Of a stretch of 64,000 nucleotides of DNA, positions 30,250 to 38,891 are shown piece by piece (position 1 is the first letter of the stretch; every line of letters begins with the position of its first letter). The DNA is from Pseudomonas sp. R-28-1W-6. GTDB taxonomy: Bacteria; Pseudomonadota; Gammaproteobacteria; Pseudomonadales; Pseudomonadaceae. The translations under genes were made by a program, and so were the position numbers. The DNA lies in the NCBI RefSeq assembly GCF_009799925.1, contig NZ_WELK01000007.1:102046-166045 (forward strand), given 5' to 3'. The notes beneath the pieces are model-generated. The model saw only the letters and a list, made by a program, of their open reading frames with translations, had not been told where the DNA came from and ran no database searches.

Positions 30250-31107
30250 ATGCTCAAGCTGCATTTCAAGGACAGTCGGCAAGCCCCCATCTGGCTGGTC
30301 GAGGAGCGTTTCACCGTCGGCCAGGATCGGCGCAACAACCTGGTGCTGGCCGATAGCGGCATCCACGGCTTCCATGCCGAGATCCGCCAGGAGAACGGCC
30401 TCTACTACGTCAGCGACTGCGACAGCGCCAGCGGCACCTTCGTCAACGATGAGCGCGTCACCCACCGCTACCAGTTGCGCAGCGACGACACCCTGCGCCT
30501 GGGTGAGGTCGAGCTGCAGCTGAGCGACCCGGCCAAGGCCAAGCCGCGCAGCGAGGGCGGGCAGCGCTGGTTCCTGCAGGTGCTCAAGGGCGAGAACGAG
30601 GGCAAGAAGTACCATGTCAGCGGTTCGATGACCTTTGGTCGCTCGGTCAAGTGCGAGCTGTGCTTCAGCGATGCCGAGCTGTCGCGGCGGCACTGTGAGT
30701 TCTTCCTCAAGGACGACGTGCTCGAGGTCAAGGACCTGGCCTCGGCCAATGGCGTGCAGGTCAATGGCGAGAAGGCCAATACCCGGGTGCTGCAGCCCGG
30801 CGACCAGGTGCGCATGGGCTCGGTGCTGTTGCTGGTGATCGGCCCCAAGGTCGAGGTGCAGCAGGCCGAAGACGAGGATGCCACGCTGTTCATGCGCGCC
30901 GTCGATCTGCCCAAGCCGGCCGCCAGCAAGCCGCTCAATGCGGCCCAGCCGGCCACTGCCAACCCGCTGCGCGCCGCCGCCCAGGCCAGTGCCGCGCCCG
31001 CCGTGGCCGCGCTGCCGAGCCGTGGCGGCCTGAGTCCGCTGCAGGCCGGCCTGCTGGCCCTGGCGGCCTTTGCCGGTGGACTGCTGGTCGCCAGCCTGCT
31101 GTTCTGA
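30250..31107 (+). CDS. Two-FHA-domain protein with C-terminal membrane anchor
   Basis: A 285-residue protein. The second FHA domain (about 120-195) has the full phosphothreonine-binding set: FGRS, SRRH and NG. The first (about 10-85) has GIHGFHAE where SxxH is expected, so it may be degenerate. An Ala/Pro linker and a hydrophobic C-terminus (LLALAAFAGGLLVASLLF) follow, anchoring it to the membrane. It probably binds phosphothreonine made by the kinase upstream. Its stop codon TGA is the left edge of element B. Confidence 0.92.
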   Translation: MLKLHFKDSRQAPIWLVEERFTVGQDRRNNLVLADSGIHGFHAEIRQENGLYYVSDCDSASGTFVNDERVTHRYQLRSDDTLRLGEVELQLSDPAKAKPRSEGGQRWFLQVLKGENEGKKYHVSGSMTFGRSVKCELCFSDAELSRRHCEFFLKDDVLEVKDLASANGVQVNGEKANTRVLQPGDQVRMGSVLLLVIGPKVEVQQAEDEDATLFMRAVDLPKPAASKPLNAAQPATANPLRAAAQASAAPAVAALPSRGGLSPLQAGLLALAAFAGGLLVASLLF

Positions 31108-31250
31108 GAACCTGTTTACAATCTCCTGACTCGCGGCCATACCGCGTTAAAAACGGCCTCGGAATGCTCATTTACAGCTCGTAAACTGCGCTTTCTCGGC
31201 CGTTTTTGCCTTGTCTGGCTCTAATTCAGAAGATCGTAAACAGATTCTGA
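31105..31250. repeat. Nested-palindrome element, copy B (146 bp)
   Basis: Same length as copy A. Outer inverted ends, internal stem AAAAACGGCC (31149-31158) / GGCCGTTTTT (31198-31207) and inner TTTAC-N5-GTAAA. The stem sequence differs from A on both sides but stays fully paired. The first three bases are the stop codon of the FHA gene. Confidence 0.88.
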
Positions 31251-31467
31251 GGCGCCGAACCCGCTCGCGTGGCAGCGACGAGCGGGATCGGGTGCTGCGG
31301 GCCAACACGCCGGCAGCCTTGAACCGCGCTCACTCCATGTACTCGCCTGCTCCCTGCCCGCAGGTGGCCGGATCCGTGCATGTGCCTGGCGTCTTGTGTC
31401 CGTGCGGCGCGCGGCCGCCGGGGTTAGGCTGGCCTGCCGCAGACCGCCGCCGAGTAGTGGAGTGAGA
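31251..31467. other. Leader region of the phospholipase-like gene
   Basis: 217 bases after element B. No gene or clear signal is visible apart from TGGAG just before the GTG start of the next gene. Confidence 0.5.
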
Positions 31468-32778
31468 GTGAAGCCGTTCGCCCTGTTGTCCTGTGCCTGG
31501 ATCCTCGCCAGCCTGCCGTTGGCCGCCCACGCCTGGTCCAATCATTCCCTCGGCAGCCTGCTGGCATTGCGCGGCATGCCCGAGCTGGCGGCCGAGGTGC
31601 CGGCCGAGCCGCTGGAGGCCTTCCTGCTCGAGCAGGCGCCGGCCATCGAACGCCTGCTCGACCAGCAGGAGAGCTTTGCCCGCGAATATTTCCCCGGCTA
31701 TCCGGCGCGCCCGGACAACCTGCGCTGGCTGGCCGCCGGCCTCAAGGAGCCGCGCCAGGCCTTCCTGCGGGCGCTGCGGATCAATCCCGAGGTGCGCCTG
31801 GCCAGCTTCATCCAGCAGCTGCCGGGGCAGGATGCCGGCGGCCGGCGCCGCCTGCTCAGCCAGGATGTCCTGGTGTTCCACAAGATCGGCCCGTGGAGCC
31901 ACTGGCGCTACCTGGAGCTGCGTCCGGGCGAGGCGGTCAGCGCCCTGCAGGTGCTGGCCAGCGCCGCCGACGAGCCGGACTACGGCCACGACATCAACCT
32001 GTTCCGCGACAACCCGGGCACGGCCGGCCAGGACTACAACTTCGGCGAGCAACCGTTCGGCGATGCGCGCTTCGAGTATTCCTCGCAGGCGCCTTTCCAT
32101 ATCGGCTATTACCACGAGTCCGAACTGATCTTCGCCGCCGCGCCGTACCTGGCGCGGACCCTGCCGCATTGGCGGATCTACCAGTACAGCGGCCTGGCCC
32201 GCCTGGCGTTCGCCAGTGGCCACCCGTACTGGGGCTACCGTTTCCTCGGCTGGGCCCTGCACTACCTGCAGGACCTGACCCAGCCCTACCACGCCCGGGT
32301 GCTGCCAGGCGTGGGCACCGGCGACATGGTGCTGATCGCCGCCAAGGCCGAGGCCGGCTACCCGGAGGATCGCGAGGCCGCGATCCAGCGCGTGGCCGAC
32401 CGGCATACCGCCATCGAGCACTACCAGCTCGAGCGCATGCAGCTGCTGATGCACGACGGCCCGGCCGACCACCCGTTGCTGGCGGCCTATGCCGACCTGC
32501 GCGAGGATGCCGGCTCCCCGGCCGTGGGCCCGGACTACGCGGTGCAGGTGGTGGCCGCCGAGTCCCAGGCGCGCGCCGATCAGCTGGATCAGCTGATCGG
32601 TCTGTGGCTGGCGCGCCAGGCCGCCAGCCAGGGCTTCAGCGCCGGCAACCAGCTGGCCAGCGCCAGTGATCCGGCCATGGAGCAGTTGCTGGTGGAGTTG
32701 TTCCGCAACTTCGGTACGCATAGCCGCCAGGCCGTGCGTGCCAGCCTGCCGGGCGTATCTGCCAGCCGGCAGCCCTGA
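31468..32778 (+). CDS. Secreted zinc phospholipase C / S1-P1 nuclease-like protein
   Basis: A 436-residue exported protein. The signal peptide ends AAHA so that the mature chain begins with Trp (W23), as in zinc phospholipases C where the N-terminal Trp binds zinc. Further ligands fit: H265-Y-L-Q-D269-L-T-Q-P-Y-H275, close to the zinc phospholipase C signature, and H313-T-A-I-E317. The fold is shared by phospholipase C and S1/P1 nucleases, so the substrate is open. It is longer than either classical family. Start is GTG with TGGAG upstream. Its TGA stop lies in element C. Confidence 0.75.
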   Translation: MKPFALLSCAWILASLPLAAHAWSNHSLGSLLALRGMPELAAEVPAEPLEAFLLEQAPAIERLLDQQESFAREYFPGYPARPDNLRWLAAGLKEPRQAFLRALRINPEVRLASFIQQLPGQDAGGRRRLLSQDVLVFHKIGPWSHWRYLELRPGEAVSALQVLASAADEPDYGHDINLFRDNPGTAGQDYNFGEQPFGDARFEYSSQAPFHIGYYHESELIFAAAPYLARTLPHWRIYQYSGLARLAFASGHPYWGYRFLGWALHYLQDLTQPYHARVLPGVGTGDMVLIAAKAEAGYPEDREAAIQRVADRHTAIEHYQLERMQLLMHDGPADHPLLAAYADLREDAGSPAVGPDYAVQVVAAESQARADQLDQLIGLWLARQAASQGFSAGNQLASASDPAMEQLLVELFRNFGTHSRQAVRASLPGVSASRQP

Positions 32779-32948
32779 GAACCTGTCTGCGATCTCGCGA
32801 GCTGGAGCAAGGCAAGGCGCTACGTTAGTAACAGCCTCCGGCTGGTCAAACAGGCGAGCAGGCGCAGTTTACGAATGGTAAATGAGCATTCCGAGCCTGT
32901 TTTTAACGCAGCATGGTCGACGCGCAGCAGATCGTAGACAGGCTCTGA
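32776..32948. repeat. Nested-palindrome element, copy C (173 bp, opposite orientation)
   Basis: Outer ends match copies A and B. Judged by the internal part it is inverted. The stem is AAACAGGC (32848-32855) / GCCTGTTT (32895-32902) with inner TTTAC-N5-GTAAA. It is 27 bases longer than A and B. It begins with the stop codon of the phospholipase-like gene. Confidence 0.82.
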
Positions 32949-32962
32949 GCGCGGGGCGTGGT

Positions 32963-33838
32963 CTAGGGCCGGAGCTGCCGCAGATCGTCCGGATGGAACC
33001 ACAGCTCGCGGCGCTGCAGGGGCGTGGCCGCCGGCAACAGCGGGTTGCGCAGCTCGATCAGCCGGCGCTGGGCGAAGTCGACCCGCCCCAGGCTGGCGCC
33101 GTAATACTGGAGGAACAGGCGGTCGAACGAGCCGTCGGCCAGCGCCCGCTCCAGGCCGCGCTCCACGGTTTCGGCCAGCTGCGGGTTGTGCGGCGAGAAG
33201 AAGAAATACAGGGCGGTGGGGTAGTGCAGGAGCAGGTGGCGGTCGATGGTGATGGCCGCCTCGCGGTTGTGCTCGGCTTCGTCCCAGATCTCGATGACCG
33301 CCCGCGGGAAGTAGTCGAAGCGCCCGGCATCGAGCATGCGGAACAGGCTGTCGTAGCTGGAGCTGACCTCCACCGGCAGGCCGTTGTAGCGCAGGATCTG
33401 GGTGTCCGGCCAGTCGTGGCCCTGGCCGGCGCGCCAGCCCTGCAGGTCGGCGAGCCGGCGCACATGGCGCAGCAGCAGGGGCCGGTCCTGGCGCAACAGG
33501 GCGATGCGCCAGCCATACAGGCCCTTGTCCAGCGGAATGCGCACCGGCAGCAGGCGCCGCTCGCGGTCGGCGCTGGTCATGCTCCAGACCACGTCGACCG
33601 CGCCGTCTTCGGCGAGGCTGACCAGCGCGCGCTCCTGCTCCATCGGGTGCTCCGATGGCTGCAGGCGCAGGGGGCTGCCGGCCTTGTCCAGGGCCTGCTG
33701 CAGCTGGGCCAGGGCATAGGCCTGGCGGTACTCCTCGCCGCCGGGCGCGCGCGGGTAGCGCAGCAGCTCGTCCGCCCGGGCCTGTAGCGGCGCCAGCAGC
33801 AGAACCAATAGCCCGCTGTAGAGCACGGTTGCGTGCAT
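32963..33838 (-). CDS. Periplasmic binding-protein-like protein
   Basis: A 291-residue secreted protein with signal peptide ending LQARA and then DELLRYPR. The layout (QLQQALDKAG, VVWSMTSADRERRLLPVRIPL, YDSLFRMLDAGRFDYFPRAV) resembles family 3 solute-binding proteins, in a branch common as orphan genes in Pseudomonas. No transporter genes are adjacent. The ligand is unknown. ATG chosen with AAGGA nine bases upstream. Confidence 0.78.
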   Translation of the reverse strand: MHATVLYSGLLVLLLAPLQARADELLRYPRAPGGEEYRQAYALAQLQQALDKAGSPLRLQPSEHPMEQERALVSLAEDGAVDVVWSMTSADRERRLLPVRIPLDKGLYGWRIALLRQDRPLLLRHVRRLADLQGWRAGQGHDWPDTQILRYNGLPVEVSSSYDSLFRMLDAGRFDYFPRAVIEIWDEAEHNREAAITIDRHLLLHYPTALYFFFSPHNPQLAETVERGLERALADGSFDRLFLQYYGASLGRVDFAQRRLIELRNPLLPAATPLQRRELWFHPDDLRQLRP

Positions 33839-34025
33839 CGATTGCAATCCTTTCAATCGCCGGGGCGCCGTGTCGCGCCCCGTTTTGGAGCGAGCATTAT
33901 GCCAGCCTCGCCGGAACGGTGTGACACCGTGCCCGCGGGCTGGGGGCGTTAGGCCTGGCAGCCTTCATGGTAGGCGTTGCGGCCGTTGCTGAGCCCGTCG
34001 GGCCGTGCCGTTGCGGTCGTTCCGC

Positions 34026-34361
34026 TCAGGCCGGCGTCCTCGGCAGCACACGCCGCTCGGCGCTGATTTCGGCCAGGTCGCTGCGCCGCAGGTAGACATG
34101 CAGCGCCTCGGCGAGGTGCAGGCGGTCGTCGATGTTCTGCGCGACCAGCAGCTGCAGGCGTTCGCGGCTGAGGCGCATGACGCCGCCGGGCAGCGGCACC
34201 CAGACGAACTCGCAGGTGGGGGTGATGCTCTCGCCCGGCACGTCGAGGCCGAAGGAGTCTTCGCTGAAACGCACGATATGCTGGCCGGTCTTTTCGTTGA
34301 AGCCGACGAAGCCCTGCAGGGCGTCGGCCGCGGCGCAGATGCTGGCGGAAGTGATGCTCAT
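34026..34361 (-). CDS. Conserved-looking hypothetical protein
   Basis: A 111-residue soluble protein beginning MSITSASICAAADALQGF, with ESITPTCEFVWVPLPGG in the middle and LHLAEALHVYLRRSDLAEI near the end. No signal peptide, membrane segment or catalytic motif is visible. Codon use is typical of the genome. I recall similar proteins in Pseudomonas but know no function. Confidence 0.7.
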   Translation of the reverse strand: MSITSASICAAADALQGFVGFNEKTGQHIVRFSEDSFGLDVPGESITPTCEFVWVPLPGGVMRLSRERLQLLVAQNIDDRLHLAEALHVYLRRSDLAEISAERRVLPRTPA

Positions 34362-34614
34362 GGGTAAACCTCAGGCGGGCGCCGGATGGCGGCGGTGGTC
34401 GGGTCTACACGCAAGGAAGGAGGGTGGGCTCGTGGGCCGCACACGCGTTATGCCGCGCATTGTTGCGGCGGGGCGGGAGCCGCGTCTTGTCGGAGGTCAA
34501 TGTTCGAGGGTGCCTGAGAATCAGTCGCGGCTATGCAGGGTGCCCGCAGATGGCCGTAGGGTGCGCCGTGCGCACCGAATAACCCGCGATGGGCCTCGGT
34601 GCGCACGGCGCACC
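34362..34614. other. Intergenic region with repeat
   Basis: About 250 bases. The right part holds the inverted GTAGGGTGCGCC element; the rest shows nothing recognisable. Confidence 0.6.
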
Positions 34615-34618
34615 CTAC
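34556..34618. repeat. Inverted GTAGGGTGCGCC element, copy 2
   Basis: Both 20-base arms are intact: GTAGGGTGCGCCGTGCGCAC and its reverse complement, with about 22 bases between. The right arm supplies the TAG stop codon of the small ORF that follows on the minus strand. Confidence 0.88.
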
Positions 34619-34800
34619 GAGCTTTGCCGCTCCAGCTCGCGGCGTACCATGTTGGCGAATTCCGGTGGGCTCAGCTGGTACAGCTCGGTGGCGACCCAGG
34701 CCAGCCAGCGCGGGCCGAGGGCCGCACGCTGGTCGAGCAGACGCCGCGCTTCACTGCTGGCGCGCGCGGCGTGATCGGCATGGTATTGCTGCCGACTCAA
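34615..34800 (-). CDS. Possible small protein after the YebC-like gene
   Basis: A 61-codon frame starting TTG four bases after the yebC-like stop: SRQQYHADHAARASSEARRL, then AWVATELYQLSPPEFANMVRRELERQSS. It has genome-like codon use and an amphipathic composition. The stop codon lies within the repeat, so the true C-terminus may have been altered by insertion. No family recognised. Either a small co-translated partner or chance. Confidence 0.45.
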   Translation of the reverse strand: MSRQQYHADHAARASSEARRLLDQRAALGPRWLAWVATELYQLSPPEFANMVRRELERQSS

Positions 34801-34804
34801 CGGC

Positions 34805-35506
34805 TTAGCCAGACAGGCCGACGTAGACGTTCTGTACGTCGTCGTGGTTGTCGAGGGCTTCGAGGAAGGCTTCGACTTCTTCCATCTGTGCGTCGCTCAG
34901 GCCGCTGACCGGGTTCTTCGGGATGTAGCCGATCTTCGCCGAGTTGACGGTGAAACCATGCTCCGGCAGGGCCTTGCACACGGCGTCGAGGTCGGTCAGT
35001 TCGGTGACGAACAGGGTGTTGCCCTCATCGGACGGCTCGAAGTCCTGGGCGCCGGCTTCGATGGCGGCCAGTTCCGGGTCGGCGCCGCTGTCGGAGGAGG
35101 CTTCGATCATGCCGACGTGGTTGAAGTCCCAGGTCACCGAGCCGGAGGCACCCATCTGGCCCTTGCGGAACAGCACGCGGATTTCCGCCACGGTGCGGTT
35201 CAGGTTATCGGTCAGGCATTCGACGATCACCGGCACCTGGTGCGGGGCGAAGCCTTCGTAGGTGGTGCGCTCGAAGTTGACGGTCTCGCCGAGCAGGCCG
35301 GCGCCTTTCTTGATCGCCCGCTCCAGGGTGTCCTTGGGCATCGAGGCTTTCTTGGCCGCGTGTACGGCCACGCGCAGCTTGGCGTTGGTGTCCGGATCGG
35401 CGCCGTTGCGTGCGGCGACCATGATTTCCTTGACCAGACGGCCGAAGATCTTGCCCCTGGCGTTGGCTGCGGCTTCTTTAGGTTTGGCTTTCCACTGTGC
35501 GCCCAT
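34805..35506 (-). CDS. YebC/PmpR-family transcriptional regulator
   Basis: A 233-residue protein: [18 protein letters not shown] at the start, [21 protein letters not shown] and [19 protein letters not shown] are YebC-family blocks. Members bind DNA and control targets such as quorum-sensing genes (PmpR), and some act on ribosomes stalled at proline runs. It is not next to ruvC, where the main yebC normally sits, so this may be a second copy (YeeN-like). Function of the paralogue is unknown. Confidence 0.9.
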   Translation of the reverse strand: MGAQWKAKPKEAAANARGKIFGRLVKEIMVAARNGADPDTNAKLRVAVHAAKKASMPKDTLERAIKKGAGLLGETVNFERTTYEGFAPHQVPVIVECLTDNLNRTVAEIRVLFRKGQMGASGSVTWDFNHVGMIEASSDSGADPELAAIEAGAQDFEPSDEGNTLFVTELTDLDAVCKALPEHGFTVNSAKIGYIPKNPVSGLSDAQMEEVEAFLEALDNHDDVQNVYVGLSG

Positions 35507-35642
35507 GTTGGTTCTCTCGCTGGCTGCGGATGGGGTAAGTCGATGTCCGGGCTACGCCGGATAAGGCGGCAGATTCTAGCCGGTCACGCGCGCGGAGGCA
35601 CCTGTGAGCTGTCGGGGGCTGGTTTGGCGGAGGGGAAAGGGG

Positions 35643-35665
35643 CCCGGCGCCGTAAAGGCGCCGGG
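35643..35665 (-). terminator. Hairpin after the small Lys-rich gene
   Basis: CCCGGCGCC, loop GTAAA, GGCGCCGGG. On the minus strand it follows the 43-residue gene by 13 bases. A weak T-containing tail follows. Confidence 0.55.
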
Positions 35666-35678
35666 TCTGGCTAGAGAC

Positions 35679-35810
35679 TCAATGGGTCTCGGCGTGGCTG
35701 CCCAGCAGCGTGGTGCCATGCTTTTTATCGCGCTTGGCCATGCGCTTCTCGTGCGGGGTCTTGAGCGGTTTTTTCTTGCTCTCTTTGTGTGAATCCTGAC
35801 TCTTGCTCAT
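35679..35810 (-). CDS. 43-residue lysine-rich protein
   Basis: A tiny, highly basic protein: MSKSQDSHKESKKKPLKTPH, then EKRMAKRDKKHG and a His-containing tail. GAGGT lies nine bases upstream of the ATG and a hairpin follows the stop, so it looks like a complete transcription unit. It may bind nucleic acid or ribosomes by charge, but no family is recognised. Confidence 0.65.
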   Translation of the reverse strand: MSKSQDSHKESKKKPLKTPHEKRMAKRDKKHGTTLLGSHAETH

Positions 35811-35962
35811 GGCGGTTACCTCGGTGATATGTGGATGGAAGCTGAGTGCTTGTCGGCCATTACCACCTCCCAGGTTGCATGAACCTGCATGGATGCAACA
35901 TTTCATCTGGCACAAGCATAGCCCTGCTCGGGGGGCTGTGCAGGTCGTTGCGCGGCCGTGCG

Positions 35963-36712
35963 TCAGGCGGAGAAACCGCCGTCGATGGTCAGGCTGGCGC
36001 CGGTGATGTAACCGGCTTCCGGGCCTGCCAGGTAGCTGACGAAGCTGGCGATCTCCTCGACCTGGCCGTAGCGCGGCAGGGCCATGGTCGGCTTCAGCGC
36101 GGCGGCGAACTCGGTGTTGTCCGGGTTCATCTCGGTGTCCACCGGGCCCGGCTGCACATTGTTCACCGTGATCCCGCGCGGGCCGAGGTCGCGGGCCAGG
36201 CCCTTGGTCAGGCCGACCAGTGCCGACTTGCTCATGGCGTACAGTGCGCCACCGGCAAACGGCATGCGCTCGGCATTGGTGCTGCCGATATGGATGATCC
36301 GCCCGCCGTCGCCCAGGTACTTGGCGGCTTCCTGGCTGGCGATCACCACGCTGCGCACGTTGATCGCCAGGGTGCGGTCGATGTCTTCCATGCTCAGTTC
36401 CTCGAGCGGTGCAATCGCCAGGACGCCGGCGTTGTTGACCAGGATGTCGAGACGGCCGAAGGCTTCCACGGTCTGGCCAATGGCATGCCGGATGGCCTGT
36501 TCGCCGGCGCTGTCGGCGCGGATCGCCAGGGCGCGGCCGCCGGCGGCGACGATGCTCTGCACCAGCGCTTCGGCGGCCTGGGGCGACTGGCTGTACGTCA
36601 GGGCAACACTGGCGCCGTCACGGGCCAGGCGTTGGGCGATGGCGGCGCCGATGCCGCGCGAGCCGCCTTGGATGAAAGCAACTTTGCCGCTGAGGGGAAG
36701 GGTAGTGGTCAT
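35963..36712 (-). CDS. Short-chain dehydrogenase/reductase
   Basis: A 249-residue classical SDR. The cofactor motif is QGGSRGIG near residue 15, NNAG near 93, catalytic Ser in IIHIGSTNAE and YAMSK for Tyr/Lys. A basic Arg following the Gly motif suggests NADP(H). The C-terminus ITGASLTIDGGFSA is typical. Substrate unknown. It is divergent from a LysR regulator, which probably controls it. Confidence 0.93.
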   Translation of the reverse strand: MTTTLPLSGKVAFIQGGSRGIGAAIAQRLARDGASVALTYSQSPQAAEALVQSIVAAGGRALAIRADSAGEQAIRHAIGQTVEAFGRLDILVNNAGVLAIAPLEELSMEDIDRTLAINVRSVVIASQEAAKYLGDGGRIIHIGSTNAERMPFAGGALYAMSKSALVGLTKGLARDLGPRGITVNNVQPGPVDTEMNPDNTEFAAALKPTMALPRYGQVEEIASFVSYLAGPEAGYITGASLTIDGGFSA

Positions 36713-36824
36713 GTTCGTCTCCGAAGGGTTGGGGTAGTTGACGGAAACGAGTATCTGCCCTGGATTGATTATTGATTAGCCGGTAATTTTTGCTTTCTTT
36801 CGATACAAATGGTTGTTAATTGCC

Positions 36825-37748
36825 ATGGATACGCTCAACGCCATCGAATGCTTTGTCCGCAGTGCCGAGGCCGGCAGCTTCGCCGAAGCGGCGCGGCGAC
36901 TGGGCCTGACCCCGGCGGCAGTGGGCAAGAACGTCGCCCGCCTGGAGGCGGACCTGGGGGTGCGCCTGTTCCAGCGCAGCACGCGCAGCCTGAGCCTGAC
37001 CGAGGCCGGCGAACACTTCCTGGGCGAGGCCAGGGGCGGTCTGGATACCCTGCGGGGGGCCATGAACAACCTGGCCGGCATCGAGGGTCAGCCGGTCGGC
37101 ACGCTCAAGGTCAGCATGGGCCTGGCCTTCGGCCTCAACTACATCGTGCCGCTGCTCGACGAGTTTCTCCGCCGCTACCCTGGCGTGGTGCCCGACTGGC
37201 ACTTCGACAACCGTGCCGTGGACATGATCGGCGAAGGTTTCGATGCGGCCATCGGCGGTGGTTTCGAGCTACCGCCGGGCGCGGTGGCCCGCGAGCTGGG
37301 GCCGGCCCACCGGGTGCTGCTGGCTGCCCCGGCCTATCTGGCCCAGCACGCCATGCCGACCTCGCCGAGCGCGCTGCGCCAGCATGCGGGCATCCTGATT
37401 CGCTCGCCACAGACCGGGCGCATCCGCCCGTGGCTGTTGCGCAATCGCGCGGGTGAACAGGCCGCCATCGAGCTGCAGCAGCGCATGACCCTGGGCGACC
37501 CGGAAGCTGCCTGCCACGCCGCCCAGCAAGGCCTGGGCATCACCCTGGTAAGCAGCGCGCATGCCTTGCCCTACCTGCAGAGCGGCGCGCTGCAGCGGGT
37601 GTTGCCGGACTGGTACGTGGACAGCGGGGCGATATCGATCTACTTCTCCGGGCACAAACTGCTGCCGCAGAAGACCCGGGTGTTCGTCGACTTCATCGTC
37701 GAGCAGTTCCGTCGTCAGGGCCTGGCCGAGCAGTTTTCCGCACGCTGA
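36825..37748 (+). CDS. LysR-family transcriptional regulator
   Basis: A 307-residue regulator. The N-terminal winged helix (1-60) reads MDTLNAIECFVRSAEAGSFA and continues [25 protein letters not shown]; the rest is a co-inducer-binding domain. The AT-rich 112-base gap to the divergent SDR gene is the likely operator. It probably regulates the SDR and itself; the inducer is unknown. Confidence 0.93.
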   Translation: MDTLNAIECFVRSAEAGSFAEAARRLGLTPAAVGKNVARLEADLGVRLFQRSTRSLSLTEAGEHFLGEARGGLDTLRGAMNNLAGIEGQPVGTLKVSMGLAFGLNYIVPLLDEFLRRYPGVVPDWHFDNRAVDMIGEGFDAAIGGGFELPPGAVARELGPAHRVLLAAPAYLAQHAMPTSPSALRQHAGILIRSPQTGRIRPWLLRNRAGEQAAIELQQRMTLGDPEAACHAAQQGLGITLVSSAHALPYLQSGALQRVLPDWYVDSGAISIYFSGHKLLPQKTRVFVDFIVEQFRRQGLAEQFSAR

Positions 37749-37758
37749 GGCCATGCAG

Positions 37759-37935
37759 TCATTTATCCGCTCCCCGCAAGGGTAGGGGCTGCCGCCCCGT
37801 GTAGGTGAGCTGTGCCGGATCCACGCGCATGCAGTTCCAGATGCAGTCGACCACCTGGCCCAGCAGTTTGCTCAGGGGCAGGGGCGCGCGGGCGGCGCCG
37901 GGCGTGGCCGGCTGGGCGGGGATGTTGGCTGGCAT
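37759..37935 (-). CDS. Possible 58-residue protein
   Basis: A Pro/Ala-rich N-terminus (MPANIPAQPATPGAARAPLP) followed by a hydrophobic amphipathic part SKLLGQVVDCIWNCMRVDPA and a tail. GGAAGAAG lies upstream of the ATG. It ends ten bases from the convergent LysR gene. No family recognised; moderate support only. Confidence 0.45.
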   Translation of the reverse strand: MPANIPAQPATPGAARAPLPLSKLLGQVVDCIWNCMRVDPAQLTYTGRQPLPLRGADK

Positions 37936-38075
37936 GGGGCTTCTTCCGTGATGACCGAGGGGCGCAGTGTCCATGGAAACCCGGGCCCTGGGTAGCGCCC
38001 CGGCGCCGTGGCGCATCGGATATGCTTGGCCCGCTGCACGGCCCCGTATTCCCGTTTCGCAACAGGTAGAGCCCT

Positions 38076-38837
38076 ATGCCGATCCACTACGCCAGACGCT
38101 TGGTCGGGCGCAAACGCACGCCGGATGCCAATCGCCACCTGGGCTTCGTGCTGGCCTTCGTCGCCGGGGCGATCAACGCCGGCGGCTTCCTCGCGGTGCA
38201 GCAGTACACCTCGCACATGACCGGCATCGTCTCCTCGATGGCTGACAACCTGGTGCTGGGCGCCTACGAGCTGGTACTCAACGGCGCGGGCGGGTTGCTG
38301 TCCTTCCTGCTCGGGGCGATCTGCTCGGCGATCATGGTCAACTATTCGCGGCGCCGCCGCCGGCATGCCGAGTTCGCCATGCCGCTGCTGCTGGAGGCCT
38401 TCCTGCTGCTGTGCTTCGGCCTGCTGGGCAGCCGCCTGGCCGACGTGGAGGGGCTGTTCGTGCCGGTCACGGTGATGCTGCTGTGCTTCATCATGGGCCT
38501 GCAGAATGCGCTGATCACCAAGCTGTCCAAGGCCGAGATCCGCACCACGCACATCACCGGCATCGTCACCGATATCGGCATCGAGCTGGGCAAACTGCTG
38601 TACTGGAACCGCTCGCCGGTGCCGGAAAAACTGCGGGTGGCGGTGAACAAGGCGCGCCTGCTGGTGCTGGCGGTGCTGGCGCTGAGCTTCTTCTGCGGCG
38701 GCGTCAGCGGCGCGTTCGGCTTCAAGTACCTCGGCTACATCGCCACCTTGCCGCTGGCCCTGGTGCTGGTGACCCTGGCGATCGTGCCGGCGCTGGATGA
38801 CCTGGTGCTGATGTGGCGGCGCTGGCGACGGCGCTGA
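38076..38837 (+). CDS. YoaK/DUF1275 family membrane protein
   Basis: A 253-residue inner-membrane protein with about six segments. The opening HLGFVLAFVAGAINAGGFLAVQQYTSHMTG and MGLQNALITKLSKAEIRTTH are hallmarks of DUF1275. Family function is unknown; it may be a transporter. It is followed by a convergent ppiC with a hairpin between them. Confidence 0.92.
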   Translation: MPIHYARRLVGRKRTPDANRHLGFVLAFVAGAINAGGFLAVQQYTSHMTGIVSSMADNLVLGAYELVLNGAGGLLSFLLGAICSAIMVNYSRRRRRHAEFAMPLLLEAFLLLCFGLLGSRLADVEGLFVPVTVMLLCFIMGLQNALITKLSKAEIRTTHITGIVTDIGIELGKLLYWNRSPVPEKLRVAVNKARLLVLAVLALSFFCGGVSGAFGFKYLGYIATLPLALVLVTLAIVPALDDLVLMWRRWRRR

Positions 38838-38860
38838 ATAGCGAGTGGTGGGGGCTGGAG

Positions 38861-38883
38861 GTCCCCACGGCGGGCGTGGGGAC
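38861..38883. terminator. Hairpin between convergent YoaK-like and ppiC genes
   Basis: GTCCCCACG, loop GCGGG, CGTGGGGAC. It lies between two convergent stop codons and could serve both. No T-run. Confidence 0.5.
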
Positions 38884-38891
38884 GGCGCGGA

